Shown in pieces: positions 1 through 6,500 of a DNA stretch of 16,121 bases. The DNA is from Candidatus Uhrbacteria bacterium (GTDB lineage Bacteria > Patescibacteriota > Patescibacteriia > UBA9934 > UBA9568), in contig DNKR01000035.1 in assembly GCA_003497135.1 (NCBI GenBank), positions 1,819 through 17,939 on the forward strand, in the 5' to 3' direction. The position numbers were made by a program, and so were the translations under genes. A model generated the notes under the pieces. It saw only the letters and a program-made list of their open reading frames with translations. It made no database searches and was not told the DNA's origin. Position 1 is the first letter of the stretch, and each line of letters starts with the position of its first letter.

Positions 1-19
1 GGCGTCCTTTTAGTTTTGC

Positions 20-38
20 GTAGCGCGTTTTGATCCTC
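20..38 (-). other. 3' flank of islet 1, with GC-rich short dyad
   Basis: Just past the stop of the minus-strand gene ending at 39, the minus strand carries GCG-CTA-CGC flanked by A runs. An SD-like AGGAGG (35-40) overlaps the stop but has no start codon at the right distance inside the window. The dyad is too short to call a terminator with confidence. The core TAGCGCG (plus strand, 21-27) recurs at 2605-2611 in the terminator region of islet 2. The window edge cuts whatever follows. Confidence 0.3.
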
Positions 39-308
39 CTATGATGGCTCGAATTGCAGGCGAATCCTCCCGTCGCTGTTCGAGACATGAACCCTTTTCC
101 AACCGCATTCGAGGCACACCATGAGAATACGATTGATCATTGCATCGTCAGGCGTGCCGCAGTTCTTCATTCGCGGAAGCGCGATGTTTCTTTCACCGGC
201 AAACAAGCATGAGCCGATGTAGATGAATGTCCAGACATAGACAGGGATGAGGCTCGGTCTTGTTTTTTTCAGTTCTTCAAGGAACCGAAGGAATTCTGGT
301 CCTGGCAT
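39..308 (-). CDS. Small CxxC protein of unknown function (islet 1, second gene)
   Basis: This 89-residue protein is not recognised. It has a hydrophobic stretch around residues 20-37 (IPVYVWTFIYIGSC), which could be a membrane segment or a buried core. It also has cysteines at 34, 50, 65 and 68; the pair at 65-68 (CLECGW) looks like a zinc knuckle and may pair with C50. The start is set by AAAGGAG (minus strand, 315-321), 6 nt from the ATG. It lies 23 nt behind the stop of the gene at 332-607 on the same strand, so the two probably form one operon. It is richer in G+C than the neighbouring ABC gene. The SD, the tandem arrangement and the coherent composition support a real gene; the function is unknown. 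Confidence 0.7.
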   Translation of the reverse strand: MPGPEFLRFLEELKKTRPSLIPVYVWTFIYIGSCLFAGERNIALPRMKNCGTPDDAMINRILMVCLECGWKRVHVSNSDGRIRLQFEPS

Positions 309-331
309 GACACGCTCCTTTCATTTGGCTG

Positions 332-607
332 TTATTCTGTAGTTGCCGCGCTGTTGATCTGGAATGTCGCTGTTTCGCCTTGTTCGCCATGGCTGAACAT
401 AGCAACAATCTCAAGCGGTTCGTTTGTTTTGATGTACACAACCGCTCTTGCAATACCGTCCTTGTCAGTAACTCGGTCGCATCGCAGAATCCTTCCGGCT
501 TTTGGGTTTCTGTTCTCCCAAAGAACACTTAGCCCGGGATCCTCCTGCAGTTCCAGTTCCAGGCTGTGTCCGGCCTCAACCGCGTTGCCGTTACCGTGTC
601 TGATCAT
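332..607 (-). CDS. Small Ig-like (Big_1/invasin-like) single-domain protein (islet 1, first gene)
   Basis: This 91-residue protein has alternating hydrophobic beta strands. A central TDKDGIARAVVYI (47-59) is followed by a strand pair ending in ETATFQI (78-84). That pattern, a 'T-D-x-D-G-x-A' turn and then two strands, is typical of the second half of Big_1/invasin Ig-like domains; the assignment is by eye. There is no signal peptide or membrane segment, which is odd for an Ig-like domain usually found on surfaces. The start is fixed by a strong SD, AAAGGAGGT (612-620 minus), 4 nt from the ATG. It is the first gene of a two-gene minus-strand unit and is divergent from the ABC exporter, with 84 bp between the start codons. 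Confidence 0.7.
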   Translation of the reverse strand: MIRHGNGNAVEAGHSLELELQEDPGLSVLWENRNPKAGRILRCDRVTDKDGIARAVVYIKTNEPLEIVAMFSHGEQGETATFQINSAATTE

Positions 608-635
608 CAGTACCTCCTTTTTGTGACGGATTTAA

Positions 636-662
636 ATTATATCTATTTAGGCAAATAGTCAA
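636..662 (-). promoter_or_regulatory. Candidate promoter of islet 1 (minus strand)
   Basis: The minus strand reads TTGACT (657-662) and, 15 bp later, TATAAT (636-641), followed by the SD and start of the gene at 607. The 15-bp spacing is shorter than the usual 17, so activity may depend on an activator. The promoter is back-to-back with that of the ABC exporter. Confidence 0.45.
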
Positions 663-669
663 TGTAATA

Positions 670-691
670 ATTGTGATATAATATCCACAAT
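670..691. promoter_or_regulatory. Operator-like palindrome over the ABC exporter promoter
   Basis: ATTGTG (670-675) and CACAAT (686-691) are perfect inverted repeats. The inner ATAT/ATAT halves continue the dyad to about 10 bp per arm, with one extra C at 685. The palindrome contains the whole -10 box and ends at the base before the ATG at 692. This is a likely site for a dimeric repressor, but none is encoded nearby. Confidence 0.5.
674..682 (+). promoter_or_regulatory. Extended -10 promoter of the ABC exporter, leaderless geometry
   Basis: TG-A-TATAAT (TATAAT at 677-682) is a consensus extended -10 element. Only 9 nt separate it from the ATG at 692, so transcription should start at or within about 3 nt of the start codon. 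No good -35 box is seen, as is usual for extended -10 promoters. Confidence 0.65.
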
Positions 692-2461
692 ATGCTAAAT
701 CAAGCCAAAGTATCGTTTCATGTGGCAAAAAAGCTTTTCAGCTTTGTAAAACCGCATTGGATTATTGCGAGCACTATTTTTATTTCCATTGTTTTCGCGT
801 CCGCTCTTGATTATATCACGCCTCTATTTTACAAGAAATTTTTTGACACGCTTTCCGGCAGCGCATCAGCAAATCAAATAGCGGTTCAGATTCTTATTGA
901 TACAGTTTTGGTTATTTTTACAATCAAAATTGCGTCTTGGGTTTTTTATAGATTAGCAACATCTTTATCTGACAAATTCCAGCCAATAGTTATGGCTGAT
1001 ATTGAACGCGCCGGCTTTTCTTATTTGCTCGGGCATTCGCACAAGTTCTTTTCTGACGCTTTTGTCGGCTCGCTTGTCCGCAAAGTGCGAAGAACATCAA
1101 GATCTTTTGAAACAATAGCTGATTCAATCTGTTGGAGTTTTATACAGATCGCTGTTCTTGTTGTGGTTTCCATTGCTGTTCTTTATTTGCGCAGCCCGAT
1201 TATCGCGCTTGTAATGGGCTTATGGATTTTTGTGTACGCTGTTTTGAATATAGCGCTTTCTTTGTGGATGTTTAAATATGACGAGCAAACATCAAAAAAG
1301 GACTCGCTTGTAACAGCAACGCTTTCGGATTCACTTACAAACAATTCAAATGTCCGGCTTTTCAGCGGCTCCTTATTTGAAAACGATTTGTTTAAAAAAG
1401 TTTCAGAAGAATTAAAACGCATGCAAACGTTTACTTGGCAGATGCATGATTTGGGGCATGCTTTGCAATCAATGCTAATGGTTTTGCTTGAATGCGGAAT
1501 TCTTTATGCGTCCATTCGTCTTTGGGAGCGCAACATGTTTACAATCGGAGATTTTGTAATGGTTCAGGCGTATGTACTTTCGTTTTTTGTGCATGTTTGG
1601 CCATTGAGCAGAATTCTTCGCAAGATTTACGAGGCCCTTGCTGATGCAAAAGAAATGGTTGATATTTTTGACACCCCGCATGAAATAAAAGACGCTCGAT
1701 CAGCAAAGCCTCTTGATGTATCAAAAGGTGCAATTGATTTTGAAGAAATTGATTTTGGATATTCAGCAACGCGCAAAGTTTTGGATAATTTCAGTTTAGC
1801 AATAAAAGCAAAAGAAAAAATCGCGCTTGTGGGGCCATCCGGAGCAGGCAAAACAACCATCGTACATCTTCTGCTTCGCATATACGATGTTGACGGCGGC
1901 AAGATTTTGATTGATGGCCAGCGGATTGATAAAGTTACGCAGGATTCTCTTCACGAGGCAGTCGCTTTTGTTCCGCAGGATCCGATTTTGTTCCACCGAA
2001 CTCTTCTGGAAAATATTCGGTATGGAAAAAAGGATGCGTCTTTTGAAGAAATCGTTTCTGCTTCAAAAAAAGCGCGATGCCATGATTTTATTAAAGATTT
2101 TCCAAACGGATACGAAACTTATGTTGGCGAGCGAGGAATAAAGCTTTCTGGAGGGGAGCGCCAGCGTGTTGCAATAGCGCGTGCGATCTTAAAGAATTCT
2201 CCGATTCTTGTTTTGGACGAAGCAACATCAAGTTTGGATTCTGAATCAGAAATGCTTATTAAAGACGCGCTTGATGAACTTATGAAAAACAAAACAGTGA
2301 TCGTTATAGCGCACAGATTATCAACGATTTTAAAAATGGACAGGATTTTTGTGGTTGATAATGGAAAAATCGCTGATGCTGGAACGCACAAAGAGTTAAT
2401 GAAGAAAAAAGGCCTGTATTGCAAGCTTTGGAAAATCCAAGCCGGCGGGTTTTTGCAATAG
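692..2461 (+). CDS. ABC-type exporter, fused membrane and ATPase domains (half-transporter)
   Basis: This 589-residue protein has the usual size and order of a homodimeric or heterodimeric ABC exporter (MsbA/MDR-like). It has six membrane segments (about 24-45, 63-85, 146-166, 170-192, 256-278, 285-306), then an ATPase domain. Walker A is GPSGAGKTT at 381-389, the Q-loop glutamine is Q429, the signature LSGGERQ is at 485-491, Walker B is ILVLDE at 505-510 with catalytic E510, and the H-loop is H541. All motifs are intact, so it should be active. It would couple ATP hydrolysis to outward movement of a lipid, peptide or drug; the sequence does not say which. No SD precedes the ATG; a -10 box lies 9 nt upstream. 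It stands alone on the plus strand. A nested palindrome starts on the last base of its stop codon. Confidence 0.93.
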   Translation: MLNQAKVSFHVAKKLFSFVKPHWIIASTIFISIVFASALDYITPLFYKKFFDTLSGSASANQIAVQILIDTVLVIFTIKIASWVFYRLATSLSDKFQPIVMADIERAGFSYLLGHSHKFFSDAFVGSLVRKVRRTSRSFETIADSICWSFIQIAVLVVVSIAVLYLRSPIIALVMGLWIFVYAVLNIALSLWMFKYDEQTSKKDSLVTATLSDSLTNNSNVRLFSGSLFENDLFKKVSEELKRMQTFTWQMHDLGHALQSMLMVLLECGILYASIRLWERNMFTIGDFVMVQAYVLSFFVHVWPLSRILRKIYEALADAKEMVDIFDTPHEIKDARSAKPLDVSKGAIDFEEIDFGYSATRKVLDNFSLAIKAKEKIALVGPSGAGKTTIVHLLLRIYDVDGGKILIDGQRIDKVTQDSLHEAVAFVPQDPILFHRTLLENIRYGKKDASFEEIVSASKKARCHDFIKDFPNGYETYVGERGIKLSGGERQRVAIARAILKNSPILVLDEATSSLDSESEMLIKDALDELMKNKTVIVIAHRLSTILKMDRIFVVDNGKIADAGTHKELMKKKGLYCKLWKIQAGGFLQ

Positions 2462-2524
2462 CGAGGCGGGCGGTATGCGCATGGGCGGGGTATAAAACCC
2501 CGCCCTATGAGACTTCCGCCTCGC
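2461..2524. repeat. Nested double palindrome after the ABC gene (possible terminator)
   Basis: The outer arms GCGAGGCGG (2461-2469) and CCGCCTCGC (2516-2524) are perfect complements. Inside them, GGGCGGGGT (2483-2491) and ACCCCGCCC (2497-2505) form a second perfect 9-bp stem with loop ATAAA. Flanking CAT/ATG extends this stem across a one-base bulge. There is no T tract after either stem, so it is not a classic intrinsic terminator. It may be a REP-like element or an mRNA 3'-end stabiliser. Confidence 0.7.
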
Positions 2525-2578
2525 ACATGTTTGATATTCCACCTCGCTCATGCGTACCCAACCTGTCATGCCTATTTC

Positions 2579-2621
2579 AAAAAAAATTGAACCCTAGTTG
2601 CGCTTAGCGCGCTTTCCAGGG
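2579..2621 (-). terminator. Candidate intrinsic terminator of islet 2 (minus strand)
   Basis: On the minus strand, CCCTGG pairs with CTAGGG (2616-2621 with 2592-2597, one G-U pair) around an inner GCGC-TAA-GCGC stem (2600-2610). A run of eight T (2579-2586) follows after a 5-nt gap. It lies about 35 nt past the stop of the gene at 2658-2894. The imperfect stem and the gap before the T run make this moderate. Confidence 0.5.
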
Positions 2622-2632
2622 CTCATTGTTTC

Positions 2633-2652
2633 GTGATGTGTCAGTCCTCACA
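2633..2652. repeat. Short hairpin GATGTG / CACATC
   Basis: A perfect 6-bp inverted repeat with an 8-nt loop lies between the stop of the minus-strand gene at 2658 and the terminator candidate. It may be part of the 3' untranslated region of islet 2. No further signal is seen in 2525-2578. Confidence 0.35.
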
Positions 2653-2657
2653 TCTTG

Positions 2658-2894
2658 TTATTCCTCCAGCTTGTGTTCAGCATGTGTGACTATGTCGCAG
2701 ATTGGCGTGAATCCAGCGAGCTTTCCGACAGGAGTCAGCTTTCCGTTTTGACTCACAGAGATCTCGAACGCGTACAGACCGCCTCCGTAGAGCGCGTTCG
2801 CAGGCGCGACAACCCTTCTTTTCTGGATCACGATCGTGATCGGGTCGCCTTCATCCTCTCGTGATGCTGTGCGGGGAACTCTCTTTTTGCTCAT
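2658..2894 (-). CDS. Small basic protein of unknown function (islet 2, second gene)
   Basis: This 78-residue protein is not recognised. It has a basic, charged N-terminus (MSKKRVPRTASRED), then two or three probable beta strands (ITIVIQKRRVV at 19-29, LYAFEISVS at about 40-48) and a polar C-terminal end. It has one Cys and no signal peptide, so it is probably cytoplasmic. The start is set by AAAGGAGA (minus, 2900-2907), which overlaps the TGA stop of the upstream gene. Only 12 nt separate the two genes, so translation is likely coupled. The plus strand has overlapping open frames here, but none has an SD or a promoter. Confidence 0.7.
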   Translation of the reverse strand: MSKKRVPRTASREDEGDPITIVIQKRRVVAPANALYGGGLYAFEISVSQNGKLTPVGKLAGFTPICDIVTHAEHKLEE

Positions 2895-2906
2895 GGCGCT
2901 CTCCTT

Positions 2907-3314
2907 TCAGCTGTTGGGCTTGCCTTGCGTCTTGATGTTCATGCGTCCCGGCTCTGCCAAGACCTTGCATGGGTTATTCTTGTTGCACTCCACGCATCCG
3001 TCCATGGACAGGATGAGCGGAGCCCCTGTCGTGATGCTGAAGTTTGTCTTGGACCCGTTCTGCGGGCACGCGAGCTTTTTTTTCTCGCTCGGGCTTGCAC
3101 GCAAGAAGCACTTGTCCATGTAGAGCATCTTTTCGTTGGAGCCGGCCACTGTGGCCAGCCCTACCTTGGTTCCGCACCAGTACGGTTCGTTCTGCGCGGT
3201 TGGCTTTTGCGCAGTTTCGTTCTTGGTGCTTCGGGTCGCAGACAGTACGATGTACGCGACCATCAGAACCAGGACGACAAGCGCCAACTGTCTCACCACT
3301 CGCCATGTTCGCAT
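2907..3314 (-). CDS. Membrane-anchored Cys-rich extracytoplasmic protein (islet 2, first gene)
   Basis: This 135-residue protein begins with a short basic N-terminus and a hydrophobic segment (residues 9-26, LALVVLVLMVAYIVL region). That is a signal anchor or an uncleaved signal peptide. A Thr/Asn/Gln-rich linker and a small domain follow. The domain has six cysteines (47, 69, 83, 107, 110, 116), an even number outside the membrane, which suggests three disulfides. I do not recognise the family. The start is supported by GAAAGGA (minus, 3321-3327), 6 nt from the ATG, and by a TTGACA promoter upstream. It heads a two-gene unit with the protein at 2658-2894. Its G+C-rich codon use contrasts with the AT-rich giant gene beginning 231 bp away on the other strand. 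Confidence 0.75.
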   Translation of the reverse strand: MRTWRVVRQLALVVLVLMVAYIVLSATRSTKNETAQKPTAQNEPYWCGTKVGLATVAGSNEKMLYMDKCFLRASPSEKKKLACPQNGSKTNFSITTGAPLILSMDGCVECNKNNPCKVLAEPGRMNIKTQGKPNS

Positions 3315-3332
3315 GGGTTTTCCTTTCGTGTT

Positions 3333-3347
3333 TCCGCTTTTGGCGGA
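3333..3347. repeat. 15-bp palindrome in the islet 2 leader
   Basis: TCCGC-TTTTG-GCGGA is a perfect 5-bp hairpin between the islet 2 promoter and its SD. It matches TCCGCCTATGGCGGA at 11422-11436 in 13 of 15 positions. It would lie in the 5' untranslated region and could act on translation or stability. Confidence 0.5.
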
Positions 3348-3353
3348 TATGGA

Positions 3354-3382
3354 ACCTTATCAATTACTGTGCAGAATGTCAA
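3354..3382 (-). promoter_or_regulatory. Sigma-70-type promoter of islet 2 (minus strand)
   Basis: The minus strand has consensus TTGACA (3377-3382), a 17-bp spacer, and TAAGGT (3354-3359) preceded by TG one base upstream (extended -10). The predicted leader of about 30 nt holds the 15-bp palindrome and the SD. Confidence 0.6.
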
Positions 3383-3469
3383 ACATAGAAGTATGAACAT
3401 CTTCCAGCTCTGTGTCAGGGTTGAATTTTATAAAATTGTGCATAACTTTGCGCTGATTTTGCATTTTTT

Positions 3470-3478
3470 TGATATAAT
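3470..3478 (+). promoter_or_regulatory. Extended -10 promoter upstream of the giant gene
   Basis: TG-A-TATAAT (TATAAT at 3473-3478) is identical to the element before the ABC exporter. Here the ATG lies 67 nt downstream, so the transcript would have a leader of about 60 nt containing the hairpin at 3492-3511. A second, weaker -10 (TATTAA, 3530-3535) lies 10 nt from the ATG and would give a leaderless start. Confidence 0.55.
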
Positions 3479-3491
3479 GTATTTGAAATTA

Positions 3492-3529
3492 ATTCACCGC
3501 AATTGGTGAATGAAACTTTTTTAATTTTT
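3492..3529 (+). promoter_or_regulatory. Leader hairpin followed by T tracts (attenuator or operator)
   Basis: ATTCACC (3492-3498) and GGTGAAT (3505-3511) form a perfect 7-bp stem with a 6-nt loop. Two T6 runs follow (3517-3522 and 3525-3530). The placement between the promoter and the giant gene resembles an intrinsic terminator in a leader. It could equally be an operator for a dimeric regulator. Confidence 0.45.
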
Positions 3530-3545
3530 TATTAACCTACCCAAT

Positions 3546-6500
3546 ATGCCAAACGGCAAAATAGGCGCCCGCAAAGGTGCCGCAAAAGCGCGATCACATT
3601 CGCAAAAAGCAAGCGGTTTTAGTAAAGCTTGTTTTTTTTGTAAAGAGTCAATTAAGTTAAGAATGACAATCGGGGCGATTGTTTTTATTTTGCTTATTGC
3701 TGGCGTAGTTCAGCTTTTGATTTTGGGCGTTGGTCCCGGCCTAACATCATCAGTTACTTCAATTGTCCAGACAACAACAGAGGATTTTGCAACAGGTATT
3801 GCTGGTTCCGGCATTGATTTAATTAGTGAACCAGGTTCAATTCAACTAGGCAAACAAAAACTCGCCTATGTTTCCAAGTCGTTGTTTGAAAAGGGTATTA
3901 CATGGAATCCGCTTGCACATACTGATATTGCCGATGTATCTGAAACACAGGTAATTGCAGGCAAAACATATGTTATGGACGAGAAGAACGGTTCGCTTTT
4001 GGCAAACGGCACATATAACTCCATATGGTATGACCAGAATACTGATTATCTTTATGCTGGCAATTCTAATGGTTTGTATGTTGTAGCAACGCAGGGAACA
4101 GCTGATCCGTTAGATGACTCGCTCGTAAATTTATACGATGCATCAAACGCAGGTCTTGAATTGAGCGCTTATTCTTTTGTGGATTGCATTACGACTGATC
4201 CTTCGTCAAGATATGTTTTTGTATGCAATGGCGGAAAGTTAAAAGTAATTGACTCGATAACAAACTTAGTATCAATGACCTATTCTGCAACTTCAACGCC
4301 ATCTGTAACAGGCGGTATTTTTAAAGCTTATGTTGACTCTTCATCAGGTTTGCTTTATGCAATATCATCAGACGGAGTTTTTGCTATTGATATGAACGGC
4401 GAACCTGGCACAAACGATGTTCTTTTAGCCACTTATTCAAATAGTAGCATCATAAATGTTCAATATCCTCGCAATGTTGCTGTTGATTCAATAAACAGCT
4501 TGCTGTATGTAGAGGGTCTTGGAATTTATGTTATTGATCTTGGTGCAGACGGTGTTCCAGGAGGCACGGATGATGTTTTGGCGCATAACTATGGCGCAAA
4601 TGATTTTCAGATGGCTTTAACAGAAAACGGTCTTGCATCAACCGATGGCCTTTCACTGAAAATTTATGACTTCAACAACACTCCTGCGAATTTTGAAGAC
4701 GACACAGTAAAAGAATATAACGCAAACAGCACTCCTAAACTTGATTCTTGGGTAAATTCCATTGCATATTCTAACAATCAGAACCTGGTTTATGTCTCAA
4801 CCAACGATGGGGTAAATGTATACAACCCATCGTCAGACTCATTTGTCGGGCGTTATACCGGCGCTTCTGTGCCTCATATTGCCAATGGAGGTCAGTATAA
4901 AATGGTTATTGATGAACAAAGTAATATTTTGTATTCAACAAATTATATTTCTGGAATAAGCGTGCTTAGCATTGATGTTTTCAACAAACAAATGGAATAT
5001 AGAAGCCAGCCAGAAAAGTTTACATATTTTCCAGACGCATTGTCAGTGCTTTCCACGCTTAATGCAGGCGACAATATAAGCTTGTTTGCGCGTACAGGAA
5101 GCGAAGAAGTGTATTATTTTAATGATTTTAATGATTCTGTTGGCTCGGCTGGAGGAATAATTGGCGGTGGCAGATGGGAATCAGATACTGTCCCTGGAGA
5201 AGACGGTATATTAGTTTTGACTAATCCCAACAGCTCTATTGTAGACGCTGTAATGAACACTCAAAAGGACTGGGAACTTTTTCCGTCAGGTTCAATAATA
5301 AAAGTACGCGCTAGATTAACAACTGCTTCAGATAATGTTTTGGTAACATTATTCCACAACGACACAATAGAGGAGGGGATTTCAATTGCAAATCCAGACG
5401 GCTGGTTTGTGTTAACGCTTCAGATTTCAAACCTCTGGACACCAAACGGTATTGACTCTGGAACAGGTAATTTCAAAGTGGGGTTGGAAACAAACTGGCC
5501 TGATGAAGATTACAATCCTTCTGACAAGCTGGAAATTGACTGGGTGTCTGTTACTATGCCTGATAGTTCAACCGCTTGGGGAGAATGGGCTCCGTTAGGA
5601 TCAAACGGAGAAATTGTTTTTGACAGCCAGCCATTGCTCCAATATAAAGTGCTAATTGAAAATGCTGATATTTCTGATACGCCGTCAATTAATTCGGCTG
5701 TATTTACAAAATCGTCATTCAGCACAGATGGAGTGTTCACTTCTTCTGTAATTGATGCGAACGAGCCGGTTGATTGGCAGAATCTAGTAGCAACAACTGT
5801 TGAGCCGGTTGGAACGAAAATTAATTTTTACACAAGAACAGGAAATGTAGCAATTCCTGATGATTCATGGTCACAGTGGAAATCAGCAGAAAACGGATTA
5901 AGGTCGCCAGATGGAAGATATATTCAATGGAAATCAGAGCTTATTACAGAAGACGCTCTCGCAACTCCATTGATTGAGGATGTAACAGTAAAGTATTATA
6001 CGCCATCTACCGAGGTCGGGGGCGTACAAATAATTGATTTTGCAAATAATTCGGACTACATCCTAGAAGACGCTCGTGTTACATCCTCTCCGCCAGCAAT
6101 GAAATTTGAATCAAAGGGAGCTGGCAATGGCGTACTGCTCGATTCAACCGATAATCCTGTTAATTTATCAGCTTCAAAAATCGCTCCTGGGTGCAGTATA
6201 AGAATCGGCTCTTCTGATTTTGTGATAAGCACTGTTTATAACAGCATAACTAACCAATTAGAACCAGGTTATGCTTGGATTTCTGTAACCAAAGAAGGAT
6301 TAATGCCTGACGAAGTTGATGCGGCTGTTCCGGATGGTATTTCTAATGTATCTTATATTCACTGTACAGAAACAAACGGAGAAATTCAGCTTGGAAGCGC
6401 TAATTACGCTGTTGAAGAAATCAAACTTGAAGGAGCATTGGTAAATAGCCAAGAGCAAACTATTAAAGATCCTATAAGCGGGAATATTGTAGCGTTTTAT

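Noticed and set aside
354..626. Plus-strand open frame of 90 codons opposite islet 1
   Set aside because: Ser/Leu-rich shadow of the minus-strand Ig-like gene, which has a strong SD; no start signal on the plus strand.
680..690. DnaA-box-like ATATCCACA before the ABC gene
   Set aside because: It is a single near match inside the promoter palindrome, with no other boxes, no AT-rich unwinding cluster and no dnaA or dnaN nearby.
2525..2578. Possible extra gene between the ABC palindrome and the islet 2 terminator
   Set aside because: No SD with a start and no open frame of useful length on either strand.
2925..3509. Plus-strand open frame of 194 codons across islet 2
   Set aside because: It overlaps two minus-strand genes that have SDs, a TTGACA promoter and a plausible membrane segment. 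The plus frame has no SD and a Cys/His/Arg-rich composition typical of an antisense shadow.
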